Shown: piece after piece, positions 36,068 through 45,679 of the stretch
Numbering within the stretch: position 1 is the stretch's first letter
Layout: each line of letters opens with the position of its first letter
NCBI RefSeq assembly: GCF_000716605.1
Contig: NZ_JNXE01000028.1
Coordinates: forward strand, 73,419 to 137,418
Reading direction: 5' to 3'
DNA: 64,000 bases
Origin: Streptomyces sp. NRRL F-525
Lineage (GTDB): Bacteria > Actinomycetota > Actinomycetes > Streptomycetales > Streptomycetaceae
Notes under the pieces: generated by a model
Seen by the model: the letters and a program-made list of their open reading frames with translations, nothing else
Database searches by the model: none
Told to the model about the DNA's origin: nothing
Made by a program: the position numbers and the translations under genes

Positions 36068-36811
36068 TCAGTTCAGGCTTGTCGGGCCTCGGGTCAGGTC
36101 CGATGCCGGTAGGGACGGCAGGTTACGGATGATGGCCGTCTCGGAGCGAAGGAGTTTCAGTTCGTCGCGCAGGCGGGAGGCGGTGTCGGGGGCTTGGAGG
36201 AGGCGTTGTTTTGTGCCCGTGTCGAGCATCATTGCCGCCGCCACCAGGTAGGAGACGACCGCCGGTTCGTCCGGGAGTTCGGCCTCACCCGTGGACAGGG
36301 TGCGTTCGCGGGCGCCCGCCAGGCGTTTCTGGTACTGGCGGAACGCGCGTAGCACGCCCTCAGCCAGCGCGCCCGCCTCGTCGCCCTTCTCCTCGGGCAG
36401 CTCCTCCAGCTCGGCCGTCAGGAACGGGCCCGAGGCGTCCACGGAGAGCAGGCGCATGCGGGTCGTGCCGGTGGCCAGTACCTCGAAGGTGCCGTCGGCG
36501 CGTTCGCGGATCGTGGCCGCGTCGGCCACGCAGCCCACCGAGTGGAAGGCCTTGAGCGGGTCGGGGCCGAAGCCGGCGGCGGGCCCGCGGTCGGGCACGG
36601 CCGTCTGGTCGGGCATGCCCGGGGCGGTCGATGCCACCTCGTGGCCGTCGCGGATGGCCACGACGGCGAATCGGCGCGAATCCTCCTCAGGGGTCTTGAG
36701 CAGATCGCGCATCATGGCGCGATAGCGCTCCTCGAAAATGTTCAGAGGAAGCACGAGCCCCGGGAACAGAACCGAGTTCAGGGGGAAGAGCGGCAGCCGG
36801 ACGGTGGTCAC
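36068..36811 (-). CDS. LON N-terminal substrate-binding domain protein
   Basis: A 247-aa stand-alone LonN (PUA-like) protein without ATPase or protease domains. It opens RLPLFPLNSVLFPGLVLPLNIFEERYRAMMRD, the LonN signature, and continues with VGCVADAATIRERADGTFEVLATGTTRMRLL. The C-terminal third is helical (VVSYLVAAAMMLDTGTKQRLLQA). Such proteins are widespread in actinobacteria and their role is unclear. It lies between a hypothetical gene (11 bases upstream) and ybaK. Confidence 0.9.
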   Translation of the reverse strand: MTTVRLPLFPLNSVLFPGLVLPLNIFEERYRAMMRDLLKTPEEDSRRFAVVAIRDGHEVASTAPGMPDQTAVPDRGPAAGFGPDPLKAFHSVGCVADAATIRERADGTFEVLATGTTRMRLLSVDASGPFLTAELEELPEEKGDEAGALAEGVLRAFRQYQKRLAGARERTLSTGEAELPDEPAVVSYLVAAAMMLDTGTKQRLLQAPDTASRLRDELKLLRSETAIIRNLPSLPASDLTRGPTSLN

Positions 36812-36822
36812 GGCGCAAAAGC

Positions 36823-37956
36823 CTAATGGTCGCCGGAGCGGGCACGTCCGCCGTGCTCACTCCGTGGATACCCGGGTGCGTCCTCGAACGCCCACGGCTG
36901 GGTCGGAATCGCCCGCAGGGCCGGGGGAACCGGGCCGCCCAGGGGCACGTCCGCGGCCACCGCCATGCGGACGCCGTCCCGGACTTCGAGGAACTGGCCG
37001 AGCGGGTCGTCGGATATCCGGTCCCAGGGGAACGACGTGGCGTACGGGCCGATCAGGCGGAGTTGGTCGAGAGCGTCCGTCCATCGTTCCAGGCGGACAA
37101 GGACGTAGGTCAGGAGGTTGCGGACCTCTGCGGGCCACGGGTCCGCCGCCGCGTACGTGGCCGAGAGGGCGATCGCCAGGTCGGCCGCCGCGTCCAGGCG
37201 GGCGCGGGGGACCGTGGGACCGCAGCCGTCGGTCAGGCACGCGAAGGCCGCCCGGACCGGCAGGGCCTGGACGAGCGAGCCGGGCAGGGCGTCCTGCGCG
37301 GCCGGTTCGGCGAAGTCGAAGCACTCGCGGTGGGAGCAGCGGGCGGTGTGGGGCGTGTCGCCCCACTGCGCGCAGCAGGCCGTGGACAGGTACTGGAGGG
37401 CGGCCACATGGCAGCCGTAGTGGTGCGGGGAGCGGCGGACCGCCTCGCCCCACAGCCGTTCGAACTCGGCGTGCCCGGCGTTCGTGCCCCGCGCCCGGTC
37501 CAGCGCGATCCGCCACGGCACCGGGTCGCGCGGCTCGGCCTCGGCCGCCGCCGTGATCAGCGGGCTCAGCTCACGGAGGAGTTCGGCGCGGGCCGGCGAC
37601 TCCCAGCCGCGGTCCATCGCCAGCTGGGCCGTGAGGAGGAGCGCGTCCGGGTTCCGCGGGGCGGCCGCGCACCAGTCGTCCAGCCACTCCGGGCGGCTGC
37701 GGGCGAACGCGGCGAGCCGGCGTGTGTGGCGGTCGCGGTCCTCCCACTCCGCCGACGCGCGCGAGGCGGCCAGCAGCTCGGAGGCGGGCCCGTACTCGCC
37801 GCGCCCGGCCGCGACCAGCGCCGGGCCGAGCCGGTCGTCGGGGGCGTCGAGGAGGACCTCGTCGTCGGCCGGCAGCCCGGCGGCGAGCCGCGAGGTGTTC
37901 CTTGCCATCCGGGCGGTGCGGATGAACGCGCGCAGCAGAGCCATGGTGTCGACCAT
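36823..37956 (-). CDS. TPR-like helical protein of unknown function
   Basis: A 377-aa mainly helical protein with Ala/Arg-rich repeats suggestive of TPR-type solenoid. A Cys/His cluster in the middle (YLSTACCAQWG, then ARCSHRECFDFAE, then FACLTDGCG) could bind zinc. No membrane segment is seen. ATG 37956 (MVDTMALLRA) is preferred over the longer frame that starts at 38028, although the upstream binding site is poor; ATG 37944 is another option. It heads the minus-strand unit with the LonN and YbaK genes. I do not recognise the family. Confidence 0.75.
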   Translation of the reverse strand: MVDTMALLRAFIRTARMARNTSRLAAGLPADDEVLLDAPDDRLGPALVAAGRGEYGPASELLAASRASAEWEDRDRHTRRLAAFARSRPEWLDDWCAAAPRNPDALLLTAQLAMDRGWESPARAELLRELSPLITAAAEAEPRDPVPWRIALDRARGTNAGHAEFERLWGEAVRRSPHHYGCHVAALQYLSTACCAQWGDTPHTARCSHRECFDFAEPAAQDALPGSLVQALPVRAAFACLTDGCGPTVPRARLDAAADLAIALSATYAAADPWPAEVRNLLTYVLVRLERWTDALDQLRLIGPYATSFPWDRISDDPLGQFLEVRDGVRMAVAADVPLGGPVPPALRAIPTQPWAFEDAPGYPRSEHGGRARSGDH

Positions 37957-38094
37957 TGAAAGACCGCCGATCCGGAGTGCGCCAGACCGTTTGACCACCC
38001 GGCTGAAAGTTGTACGCGCTTCGGTCAAGCCCAGGCAAAAGGTGACTGTTGCTCAACTGTTCGAGTGCTGTGCGCGCGGGCTTCCGAGGGCCCG

Positions 38095-39672
38095 CTAGCC
38101 GCGTCTGAGCAGCCGTGTGGCGCCCGCCGCGACCGTCGTGGCAAGGATCCACCCCAGCAGGATCAGCGCCACCGACAGCCACTGCCAGCCGCCGTGCAGC
38201 TGCCACTGGCCCGCCTGCCCCAGGTCGATCACCGGCAGCAGCAGGTCCAGCGCGAACAGGGCGGGGCTCCACGGCGGATGCCCGTTCGTGTTCACCGGCG
38301 CGTGGTCGGCGTGCGCGAAGGCCAGCGAACTCGCCGCCCACAACACCGCCATCCACACGGCGGCCCGGCCCGGCCGGTACCCGTAGGCGACCGTCCAGTC
38401 CTGCACGAACCCCCACACCTTGGCCGCGATCGGCAGGCTCTCCCGGCGCCGCCGCTGCTTGGCGAGCAGCACCTCGCGCGCGTCCTCGTCCTCACCGGCG
38501 TTGCGCAGCACGGTCGCGAGCCGCTCGTACGGCTCCGGGGCGTACTCGGCGGTCGCCGCCGCCACCCAGTCGAGACGCGCGTCCAGCGGGAACGGGCCCT
38601 GCGGTACGAGGTTCTCGTACACGAAGCCGCCCATGTGGAGGTTGCCGGGAGCCGGCCAACTGGTCGCCGCGTCAATCAGGTTGACCACCCGCGCCCCCGA
38701 CAGCACCACCTTCCCGCGTTGGGGCTTCTCGCCGAGGAAGCGCAACTCCGGCGCCTGGACGCGCAGTAGGGACAGCTCCTGGTCGTCCGTGAACGTGAAC
38801 CGGGCCCGCTCCAGGTCCACCGCGTCCCCGAACCGCCCGTCGTCCAGCCGCACCCCGCCCTGGCACGAGAAACGCTGAATGCGGGTCCCGCGCGCGGGAG
38901 TTGTACCGCTCAGCCAGGGACCGCCGACACCGGCCGGGGTCAGGTACAGGGTGCGGCCCACGGTCAACTGGGGCGCGTTCAGGGCGAGTCGGCCGTACGG
39001 GTTGGCCAGCCGGGCACCGCGCAGACTCAGCGAGACGCCCACCTTGGCGCTGCGCAGGCTCAACTCACCGTGCGATTCCAGGAGTTCGGCTTGCAGATCC
39101 TGCCCTACGGTCATGCCGTCGGCGGCGATCGAACGCCCGGTGCGGTCCCGGTAGACGATCGCCTGGTTCAGCAGCAGGTCGGTGCCGATGTGCGCGTCGG
39201 TCAGCCGTACGCCGTTGTGGAAGCGGCAGCGCGGCAGATGCAGGTCACCCTCCGTGTGCACCCGCGCCGCCTCCAGCCGCGGCACCGAGCAGTCCACCAG
39301 CCGTACGGTCTGGAAGCGGGCTTCCGGCAGCAGCACCTCCCGCTCGAAACGGCAGCCCTTCAGCTCGACGTACGGCGTGACGGTGCCGCCCGCCAGGTCC
39401 AGGACGCCGCTGATCTGCACGCCGGTGAGTTTCAGGGAGGCCACCCGGCCCGACAGCGCGGGCGGTCCGTCGAGGAGCAGCCAGCACACGAACCGCGCCC
39501 GCACGGTCCGCTCCGGGCCCCACGGATGTCCGCCGTGCGGATCGTCGACGACACTGTCGCCGCTGCTCAGGTCGTACACGCTGCCGTTGCGGAAGGCCTG
39601 CCACATACCGGCCTCGGCGGCGGTCGCATCGTCCGGCACATCCCCCGCGCGGATGCCGGCACCCTCGGTCAC
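38095..39672 (-). CDS. Membrane protein with pentapeptide/beta-helix-like repeats (annotated elsewhere as membrane-associated oxidoreductase)
   Basis: A 525-aa protein. Residues ~60-320 form short repeating strands ([53 protein letters not shown]), the look of a right-handed beta-helix. After a helical linker ([32 protein letters not shown]), two to three membrane helices close the protein ([47 protein letters not shown]). No cofactor motif is visible, so the oxidoreductase label is doubtful; the end resembles a potassium-channel-type pore module. It is divergent from hisD. Confidence 0.8.
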   Translation of the reverse strand: MTEGAGIRAGDVPDDATAAEAGMWQAFRNGSVYDLSSGDSVVDDPHGGHPWGPERTVRARFVCWLLLDGPPALSGRVASLKLTGVQISGVLDLAGGTVTPYVELKGCRFEREVLLPEARFQTVRLVDCSVPRLEAARVHTEGDLHLPRCRFHNGVRLTDAHIGTDLLLNQAIVYRDRTGRSIAADGMTVGQDLQAELLESHGELSLRSAKVGVSLSLRGARLANPYGRLALNAPQLTVGRTLYLTPAGVGGPWLSGTTPARGTRIQRFSCQGGVRLDDGRFGDAVDLERARFTFTDDQELSLLRVQAPELRFLGEKPQRGKVVLSGARVVNLIDAATSWPAPGNLHMGGFVYENLVPQGPFPLDARLDWVAAATAEYAPEPYERLATVLRNAGEDEDAREVLLAKQRRRRESLPIAAKVWGFVQDWTVAYGYRPGRAAVWMAVLWAASSLAFAHADHAPVNTNGHPPWSPALFALDLLLPVIDLGQAGQWQLHGGWQWLSVALILLGWILATTVAAGATRLLRRG

Positions 39673-39843
39673 TGCTCTTTCATCCCTCTCAACTACTCAC
39701 GGGTTTCGCACAGCAGTTCATGCCCGCTGAGTAACCCCCGGAACACTAGACGTGAAGGGGATCTTCCGGGTTCCGGCCACGTTCTGTATCAGCCATTGAT
39801 ATGCGTGAGCGGCCCTCGATCGCGGTCTGCGAGAATTGCTCCT
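39673..39843. promoter_or_regulatory. Divergent promoter region before hisD
   Basis: A 171-bp gap between the beta-helix membrane protein (minus) and hisD (plus). Just before hisD there is GAGAAT followed by about eight bases and then GTG, which could be a -10 element giving a leaderless or very short-leader hisD mRNA. No ribosome-binding site is visible ahead of the GTG, which fits leaderless translation. No T-box or leader peptide for histidine was found. Confidence 0.45.
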
Positions 39844-41166
39844 GTGATCTCCCGAATCGATCTGCGCGGTGACGCCCTCCCCGAAGGGCCCGCCCTGCGC
39901 GACCTGCTGCCCCGAGCCGACTTCGACGTCTCGGCCGCCCTGGAGAAGGTGCGGCCGATCTGCGAGGCCGTGCATCATCGGGGCGACGCGGCGCTGATCG
40001 ACTTCGCCGAGAAGTTCGACGGGGTGCGGCTGGAGCAGGTGCGGGTCCCGGCCCAGGCGCTCAGTGACGCGCTGGAGCAGCTCGACCCGGAGGTGCGCGC
40101 GGCCCTGGAGGAGTCCATCCGGCGCGCCCGGCTCGTCCACCGCGAGCAGCGCCGTACGACCCACACCACCCAGGTCGTGCCGGGTGGTTCCGTCACCGAG
40201 AAGTGGGTGCCGGTGGACCGGGTGGGGCTGTACGCCCCGGGTGGTCGGTCCGTGTACCCGTCGTCCGTGATCATGAACGTCGTCCCGGCCCAGGAGGCCG
40301 GTGTCCAGTCCGTCGCGCTCGCCTCGCCGCCGCAGGCCGAGTTCGGCGGCCTCCCGCACCCGACGATCCTCGCCGCCTGCGCGCTGCTCGGCGTCGACGA
40401 GGTCTACGCAGTCGGCGGTGCCCAGGCCGTCGCGATGTTCGCCCACGGCACCGAGTCCTGCGCCCCGGCCAACATGGTCACCGGCCCCGGCAACATCTGG
40501 GTCGCCGCCGCCAAGCGCTACTTCACCGGCAAGATCGGCATCGACACCGAGGCCGGCCCGACCGAGATCGCGGTCCTCGCCGACGACACCGCCGACCCGG
40601 TGCACGTCGCCGCCGACCTGATCAGCCAGGCCGAGCACGACCCGCTCGCCGCCGCCGTCCTGGTCACGGACTCCGTGACGCTCGCGGACGCCGTCGAGAA
40701 GGAACTCGAACCCCAGGTCGCGGCCACCAAGCACATCGAGGACCGGATCGCCCCGGCACTGGCCGGCCGACAGTCCGCGATTGTCCTCGTCGACGGCGTC
40801 GACGAGGGCCTGCGGGTCGTCGACGCGTACGGCGCCGAGCACCTGGAGATCCAGACCGCGGATGCCGCTGCCGTCGCCGACCGGGTGCGGAACGCCGGCG
40901 CGATCTTCGTCGGACCGTGGGCGCCCGTCTCGCTGGGCGACTACGCGGCCGGCTCCAACCACGTGCTGCCGACCGGGGGTTGTGCCTGCCACTCCTCCGG
41001 GCTCTCCGTGCAGTCTTTCCTGCGCGGCATCCACATCGTCGACTACACGAAGGACGCGCTGGCGGACGTAGCGCATCACGTGGTCACGCTGGCGGAGGCG
41101 GAGGACCTGCCCGCGCACGGCGCGGCGGTCAAGGCAAGGTTCGGTTGGAAGGTGCCCGGCAAGTGA
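39844..41166 (+). CDS. hisD: Histidinol dehydrogenase
   Basis: Zn-dependent, NAD-linked enzyme for the last two steps of histidine synthesis (histidinol to histidine). Family motifs are [27 protein letters not shown], the long [13 protein letters not shown] to [18 protein letters not shown] signature, and [11 protein letters not shown] with SVQSFLRG. Length 440 aa. It begins the his operon; its TGA overlaps the hisC GTG by four bases. The frame runs open far upstream over the beta-helix gene, but homology begins at GTG 39844 (ISRIDLRGD). Confidence 0.97.
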   Translation: MISRIDLRGDALPEGPALRDLLPRADFDVSAALEKVRPICEAVHHRGDAALIDFAEKFDGVRLEQVRVPAQALSDALEQLDPEVRAALEESIRRARLVHREQRRTTHTTQVVPGGSVTEKWVPVDRVGLYAPGGRSVYPSSVIMNVVPAQEAGVQSVALASPPQAEFGGLPHPTILAACALLGVDEVYAVGGAQAVAMFAHGTESCAPANMVTGPGNIWVAAAKRYFTGKIGIDTEAGPTEIAVLADDTADPVHVAADLISQAEHDPLAAAVLVTDSVTLADAVEKELEPQVAATKHIEDRIAPALAGRQSAIVLVDGVDEGLRVVDAYGAEHLEIQTADAAAVADRVRNAGAIFVGPWAPVSLGDYAAGSNHVLPTGGCACHSSGLSVQSFLRGIHIVDYTKDALADVAHHVVTLAEAEDLPAHGAAVKARFGWKVPGK

Positions 41167-42272
41167 GCTTCGGAATCGACGATCTTCCCGTACGGGACGA
41201 GCTGCGCGGCAAGTCCCCTTACGGCGCGCCCCAGTTGGACGTCCCCGTACGGCTGAACACCAACGAGAACCCCTACCCGCTGCCCGAGGCACTGGTCGAG
41301 CGGATCGCCGAGCGGGTCCGTGAAGCCGCCCGCGACCTCAACCGCTACCCGGACCGGGACGCGGTCGAGTTGCGCACCGAGCTGGCCAACTACCTCACCA
41401 AGACCGGGAGTTACCGGGTCGGCGTCGAGAACGTGTGGGCGGCCAACGGCTCCAACGAGGTCATCCAGCAACTGCTGCAGACCTTCGGCGGGCCCGGCCG
41501 TACCGCGATCGGCTTCGAGCCGTCGTACTCGATGCACGCGCTCATCGCGCGGGGCACCGGGACCGGGTGGATCTCCGGTCCGCGCAACGAGGACTTCTCG
41601 ATCGATCTCGCCGCCGCCGAGCGGTGGATCGCGAAGAACGAGCCCGACGTCGTGTTCGTCACGACCCCCAACAACCCCACGGGCAACGCCGTTCCGCCCG
41701 AGACGGTCCTCGCGCTGTACGAGGCCGCGCAGGCCGCCAAGCCGTCGATGGTGATCGTCGACGAGGCGTACGTCGAGTTCAGCCACGGCGAGTCGCTGCT
41801 GCCGCTGCTCGAAGGTCGGCCGAATCTCGTCGTCTCGCGCACGATGTCGAAGGCGTTCGGGGCCGCGGGGCTCCGCCTCGGCTATCTCGCCGCGCACCCG
41901 GCCGTCGTCGACGCCGTCCAACTCGTACGGCTGCCCTACCACTTGTCGGCCGTCACCCAGGCGACCGCGCTGGCCGCCCTGGAGCACACCGACACGCTGC
42001 TCGGGTACGTGGAGCAGCTGAAGAGTGAACGGGACCGGCTGGTGGGCGAGTTGAAGGCCCTCGGGTGTGAAGTCGTCGAGTCCGACGCGAACTTCGTGCA
42101 GTTCGGGCGGTTCGCGGACTCGCACACCGCCTGGCAGAAGATCCTCGACCAGGGCGTCCTGGTCCGGGACAACGGCATCCCGGGGTGGCTGCGGGTCTCC
42201 GCCGGAACCCCCGAAGAGAACGACGCGTTCCTCGACGCGGTCCGTGAGTTGATGAAGGAGCAGAGCGCATGA
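41163..42272 (+). CDS. hisC: Histidinol-phosphate aminotransferase
   Basis: PLP-dependent class I/II aminotransferase, imidazole-acetol phosphate to histidinol phosphate. [15 protein letters not shown] at the N-terminus, [34 protein letters not shown] and the PLP-lysine segment [17 protein letters not shown] are all present. 369 aa. GTG 41163 overlaps hisD and the stop overlaps the hisB ATG, so hisD-hisC-hisB are tightly coupled. Confidence 0.97.
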   Translation: MSFGIDDLPVRDELRGKSPYGAPQLDVPVRLNTNENPYPLPEALVERIAERVREAARDLNRYPDRDAVELRTELANYLTKTGSYRVGVENVWAANGSNEVIQQLLQTFGGPGRTAIGFEPSYSMHALIARGTGTGWISGPRNEDFSIDLAAAERWIAKNEPDVVFVTTPNNPTGNAVPPETVLALYEAAQAAKPSMVIVDEAYVEFSHGESLLPLLEGRPNLVVSRTMSKAFGAAGLRLGYLAAHPAVVDAVQLVRLPYHLSAVTQATALAALEHTDTLLGYVEQLKSERDRLVGELKALGCEVVESDANFVQFGRFADSHTAWQKILDQGVLVRDNGIPGWLRVSAGTPEENDAFLDAVRELMKEQSA

Positions 42273-42862
42273 ACCGCGTAGGACGTGTGGAGCGGGTGAC
42301 CAAGGAGACCTCGGTCGTCGTCGAGATCGATCTCGACGGCGCCGGCAAGGTCGACGTGTCGACAGGGGTCGGTTTCTACGACCACATGCTCGACCAGCTC
42401 GGCCGGCACGGTCTGTTCGACCTCACCGTGAAGACCGAGGGCGATCTGCACATCGACTCGCACCACACCATCGAGGACACCGCCCTCGCGCTCGGCGCCG
42501 CCTTCAAGCAGGCGCTCGGCGACAAGGTGGGTATTTATCGATTCGGGAACTGCACTGTCCCGCTCGACGAGTCCCTCGCCCAGGTGACCGTCGACCTGTC
42601 CGGCCGCCCGTACCTCGTGCACACCGAGCCCGAGAACATGGCGCCGATGATCGGCGAGTACGACACGACGATGACCCGGCACATCCTGGAGTCGTTCGTC
42701 GCGCAGGCCCAGATCGCGCTGCACGTGCACGTGCCGTACGGGCGCAACGCGCACCACATCGTGGAGTGCCAGTTCAAGGCCCTCGCCCGCGCCCTGCGGT
42801 ACGCCTCCGAGCGCGACCCGCGCGCGGCCGGCATCCTCCCCTCCACGAAGGGCGCGCTGTGA
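42269..42862 (+). CDS. hisB: Imidazoleglycerol-phosphate dehydratase
   Basis: Monofunctional IGPD (197 aa, no phosphatase domain), converting imidazoleglycerol phosphate to imidazole-acetol phosphate. The two metal-binding repeats are visible: [14 protein letters not shown] and [17 protein letters not shown], with [17 protein letters not shown] ahead of them. It starts with ATGA overlap on hisC and ends with GTGA overlap on a small membrane-protein gene. Confidence 0.97.
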   Translation: MNRVGRVERVTKETSVVVEIDLDGAGKVDVSTGVGFYDHMLDQLGRHGLFDLTVKTEGDLHIDSHHTIEDTALALGAAFKQALGDKVGIYRFGNCTVPLDESLAQVTVDLSGRPYLVHTEPENMAPMIGEYDTTMTRHILESFVAQAQIALHVHVPYGRNAHHIVECQFKALARALRYASERDPRAAGILPSTKGAL

Positions 42863-43023
42863 CCGGCCTCTCCAGCCTTCTGATCGTCGTCGGACTCTTC
42901 CTCCTAGGCGGGGTCTACTCCTTCGTCAAGCAGAAGATGCCGGCGAGCCTCATCGTGCTGGTCTCCATCGGCGCGGCGATGTGTCTGGTCGCGGGGGTCA
43001 TGCGGTTGGCGGTGTGGAGTTGA
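42859..43023 (+). CDS. 54-aa membrane protein inside the his operon
   Basis: Begins with GTG overlapping the hisB stop (GTGA). The product has two hydrophobic helices, [19 protein letters not shown] and [24 protein letters not shown], joined by VKQKMPA. Its end overlaps the start of hisH (GTG 43014). The double overlap in an operon of soluble enzymes suggests the gene is expressed with them. I do not know a function; transport or membrane tethering is only a guess. Confidence 0.75.
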   Translation: MTGLSSLLIVVGLFLLGGVYSFVKQKMPASLIVLVSIGAAMCLVAGVMRLAVWS

Positions 43024-43670
43024 GCGCGGGGAACGCCTCCAAGAAGGTCGTCGTCTTCGACTACGGCTTCGGGAACGTCCGTTCCGCCGAGCGTGCCCTC
43101 GCGCGCACGGGTGCCGAGGTCGAGATAACGCGTGACTACGACAAGGCCATGAACGCGGACGGGCTGCTGGTGCCCGGTGTCGGCGCCTTCGCCGCCTGCA
43201 TGCAGGGCCTCAAGGAAGCGCGCGGCGACTGGATCGTCGGGCGCCGGCTGGCCGGTGGGCGCCCGGTGATGGGCATCTGCGTCGGCATGCAGATCCTGTT
43301 CGCGCGCGGTATCGAGCACGGCGTGGAGACCGAGGGCCTGGACGAGTGGCCCGGCTCGGTCGAGCCCCTACAGGCCGAGATCGTGCCCCACATGGGCTGG
43401 AACACCGTGGACACCCCGGCGGGCTCCCAGCTCTTCGCGGGCCTCGACGCGGACGCGCGCTTCTATTTCGTGCACTCCTACGCCGTCCACGACTGGTCCC
43501 TCGAAGTCGTGAACCCGGCGATGCGCGCCCCCCTGGTGACCTGGTCGACGCACGGCAAGCCCTTCGTGGCCGCCGTGGAGAACGGCGCTCTGTGGGCCAC
43601 CCAGTTCCACCCCGAGAAGTCCGGCGACGCCGGAGCGCAGTTGTTGAACAATTGGATCGGAACCCTCTGA
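43014..43670 (+). CDS. hisH: Imidazole glycerol phosphate synthase subunit HisH
   Basis: Glutamine amidotransferase subunit that feeds ammonia to His[20 protein letters not shown] starts the class I fold; the nucleophile is in [11 protein letters not shown] and the His/Glu pair in [13 protein letters not shown] 43014 (VELSAGN) agrees with the N-terminus I remember for the S. coelicolor protein; TTG 43020 and GTG 42981 are alternatives. 218 aa. Its TGA shares a base with the ATG of priA. Confidence 0.95.
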   Translation: MELSAGNASKKVVVFDYGFGNVRSAERALARTGAEVEITRDYDKAMNADGLLVPGVGAFAACMQGLKEARGDWIVGRRLAGGRPVMGICVGMQILFARGIEHGVETEGLDEWPGSVEPLQAEIVPHMGWNTVDTPAGSQLFAGLDADARFYFVHSYAVHDWSLEVVNPAMRAPLVTWSTHGKPFVAAVENGALWATQFHPEKSGDAGAQLLNNWIGTL

Positions 43671-44398
43671 TGCCTTCGAAGCTCGAACTCCTCCCCGCCG
43701 TGGACGTCCGCGACGGCCAGGCCGTCCGCCTGGTGCACGGCGAGTCCGGGACCGAGACCTCCTACGGCTCCCCCCTGGAGGCCGCCCTCGCCTGGCAGAG
43801 CTCCGGCGCCGAGTGGCTGCACCTCGTCGACCTGGACGCCGCGTTCGGCACCGGTGACAACCGCAAGCTCATCGCCGAGGTCGCCGGCGCCATGGACATC
43901 AAGGTCGAGCTGTCCGGCGGCATCCGCGACGACGACACCCTCGCCGCCGCCCTCGCCACCGGCTGCACCCGGGTGAACCTCGGCACCGCCGCGCTGGAGA
44001 CCCCGGAGTGGGTCGCCAAGGTCATCGCCCAGCACGGCGACAAGATCGCGGTCGGCCTCGACGTACGCGGCACGACCCTGCGCGGACGCGGCTGGACCCG
44101 TGACGGCGGCGACCTCTACGAGACGCTGGACCGCCTCAACTCCGAGGGCTGCGCCCGGTACGTGGTCACCGACATCGCCAAGGACGGCACCCTCCAGGGC
44201 CCCAACCTGGAACTGCTGCGCAACGTCTGCGCGGCGACCGACCGCCCGGTCGTGGCCTCCGGCGGGGTCTCCTCCCTGGACGACCTCCGCGCCATCTCCG
44301 AGCTGGTACCCCTCGGTGTCGAGGGTTCCATCGTCGGCAAGGCCCTGTACGCGAAGGCGTTCACCCTGGAAGAGGCTTTGGAGGCGGTGGCCCGGTGA
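43670..44398 (+). CDS. priA: Bifunctional HisA/TrpF isomerase PriA
   Basis: (beta/alpha)8-barrel isomerase. In Streptomyces and mycobacteria this one enzyme converts both ProFAR (histidine pathway) and phosphoribosylanthranilate (tryptophan pathway), because trpF is absent. [18 protein letters not shown] holds the first catalytic Asp, [11 protein letters not shown] and [13 protein letters not shown] the substrate loops, and [15 protein letters not shown] the second Asp. No separate trpF is seen in the trp cluster of this window. 242 aa. Confidence 0.95.
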   Translation: MPSKLELLPAVDVRDGQAVRLVHGESGTETSYGSPLEAALAWQSSGAEWLHLVDLDAAFGTGDNRKLIAEVAGAMDIKVELSGGIRDDDTLAAALATGCTRVNLGTAALETPEWVAKVIAQHGDKIAVGLDVRGTTLRGRGWTRDGGDLYETLDRLNSEGCARYVVTDIAKDGTLQGPNLELLRNVCAATDRPVVASGGVSSLDDLRAISELVPLGVEGSIVGKALYAKAFTLEEALEAVAR

Positions 44399-44805
44399 CC
44401 GAGCTACGACGCGTCGCGACCGGCGCCCCCTGGGAGGACGCCTTCGGCTACTCCCGCGCGGTGGAGCTGCCGAACGGCCTGGTGCTGGTCTCCGGGTGCA
44501 CGTCGATAGTGGACGGCGAGATCGCCGGGGGCGGTCCCTACGAGCAGACGGTCAACGCGTTCAACGTCGCGTTCTCGGCGCTGGAGCAACTGGGTCTCGG
44601 CCCCGCCGATGTGGTGCGCACCCGTATGTACATCACCCACGCCCGGGATGTGGAGGACGTGGGCCGCGCACACAAGGAACTCTTCGACGCGATCCGCCCC
44701 GCCGCCTCGATGATCATCGTGTCCGGCTTCGTCGACCCGAGCCTGGTCGTCGAGGTCGAGGTGGAGGCGTACCGCTCCGGTGCCGAGGGCGGAGGTTCCG
44801 CATGA
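44395..44805 (+). CDS. RidA-like (YjgF/YER057c/UK114) protein lacking the catalytic Arg
   Basis: A 136-aa Rid-superfamily protein, translationally coupled on both sides (GTGA with priA, ATGA with hisF). [17 protein letters not shown] and [19 protein letters not shown] match the family. In RidA the reactive-imine deaminase needs Arg in a PARS motif; here the aligned sequence is [13 protein letters not shown], with Ala instead, and the C-terminal EVEVEAYR follows. So it is probably not an archetypal RidA deaminase and belongs to another Rid subgroup. Its fixed place between hisA and hisF hints at a role linked to this pathway. Confidence 0.88.
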   Translation: MTELRRVATGAPWEDAFGYSRAVELPNGLVLVSGCTSIVDGEIAGGGPYEQTVNAFNVAFSALEQLGLGPADVVRTRMYITHARDVEDVGRAHKELFDAIRPAASMIIVSGFVDPSLVVEVEVEAYRSGAEGGGSA

Positions 44806-45557
44806 CCCTCGCCGTACGAGTCATCCCCTGCCTGGACGTGGACAACGGCCGGGTCGTCAAGGGCGTCAACTTCCAGAACCTGCGCGACGCGGGCGACCCC
44901 GTCGAGATGGCCAAGGTCTACGACGCCGAGGGCGCCGACGAGTTGACCTTCCTGGACATCACCGCGTCCTCCGGCAACCGCGAGACGACGTACGACGTGG
45001 TCCGCCGCACCGCCGAGCAGGTCTTCATCCCGCTCACGGTCGGCGGCGGCGTCCGCACGGCCGAGGACGTGGACAAGCTGCTGCGCGCGGGCGCGGACAA
45101 GGTCGGCGTCAACACGGCGGCGATCACGCGGCCCGAGCTGATCCGGGAGATCGCGGAGCGGTTCGGGAGGCAGGTGCTGGTGCTGTCGGTGGACGCGCGG
45201 CGGACTGAGAGCGGGTCCTTCGAGGTCACGACCCACGGCGGCCGCAAGGGCACCGGCATCGACGCGGTCGAATGGGCGCACCGGGCGGCGGAGTTGGGGG
45301 CGGGGGAGATCCTGCTCAACTCGATGGACGCGGACGGTACGAAGGACGGCTACGACCTCGAGATGATCGCGGCTGTACGCAAGCACGTGACCGTGCCGGT
45401 CATCGCCTCCGGCGGCGCGGGCAAGCTCGCGGACTTTCCGCCGGCGGTGGCGGCGGGGGCGGACGCGGTGCTGGCCGCCTCGGTCTTCCACTTCGGTGAC
45501 TTGCGGATCGGGGAAGTGAAGCAGGCGCTGAAGGAGGCGGGTCACCCCGTGCGGTGA
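44802..45557 (+). CDS. hisF: Imidazole glycerol phosphate synthase subunit HisF
   Basis: Cyclase subunit that joins HisH-derived ammonia to PRFAR, giving imidazoleglycerol phosphate and [23 protein letters not shown] holds the first catalytic Asp and [13 protein letters not shown] the second; [14 protein letters not shown] and [15 protein letters not shown] are the phosphate-binding loops. 251 aa. ATG 44802 overlaps the RidA-like stop. A hairpin terminator follows the stop codon. Confidence 0.97.
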   Translation: MTLAVRVIPCLDVDNGRVVKGVNFQNLRDAGDPVEMAKVYDAEGADELTFLDITASSGNRETTYDVVRRTAEQVFIPLTVGGGVRTAEDVDKLLRAGADKVGVNTAAITRPELIREIAERFGRQVLVLSVDARRTESGSFEVTTHGGRKGTGIDAVEWAHRAAELGAGEILLNSMDADGTKDGYDLEMIAAVRKHVTVPVIASGGAGKLADFPPAVAAGADAVLAASVFHFGDLRIGEVKQALKEAGHPVR

Positions 45558-45572
45558 CTCCGTAGAGGCGTT

Positions 45573-45605
45573 GTAAGCCCCGGCTGCCTGGTGGTCGGGG
45601 CTTAC
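45573..45605 (+). terminator. Terminator after hisF
   Basis: A 10-bp stem GTAAGCCCCG/CGGGGCTTAC (45573-45582 and 45596-45605) with a 13-base loop follows the hisF stop by 15 bases and separates the his operon from the ArsR/MFS pair. Confidence 0.7.
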
Positions 45606-45627
45606 TTGTGGGGAGACACAAAAGATA

Positions 45628-45653
45628 AGTTGCGCAAAATATGTTGCGCAACT
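45628..45653. promoter_or_regulatory. Operator-like inverted repeat upstream of the ArsR gene
   Basis: AGTTGCGCAA (45628-45637) and TTGCGCAACT (45644-45653) form an inverted repeat with a 6-base spacer; each arm holds the self-complementary octamer TTGCGCAA, 14 bases apart. The site ends 26 bases before the regulator ATG and is locally AT-rich. This spacing and position fit autorepression by the dimeric ArsR-type protein encoded next to it. Confidence 0.7.
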
Positions 45654-45679
45654 TTTCTTTCGTATCTAGCGTGGGGTGC

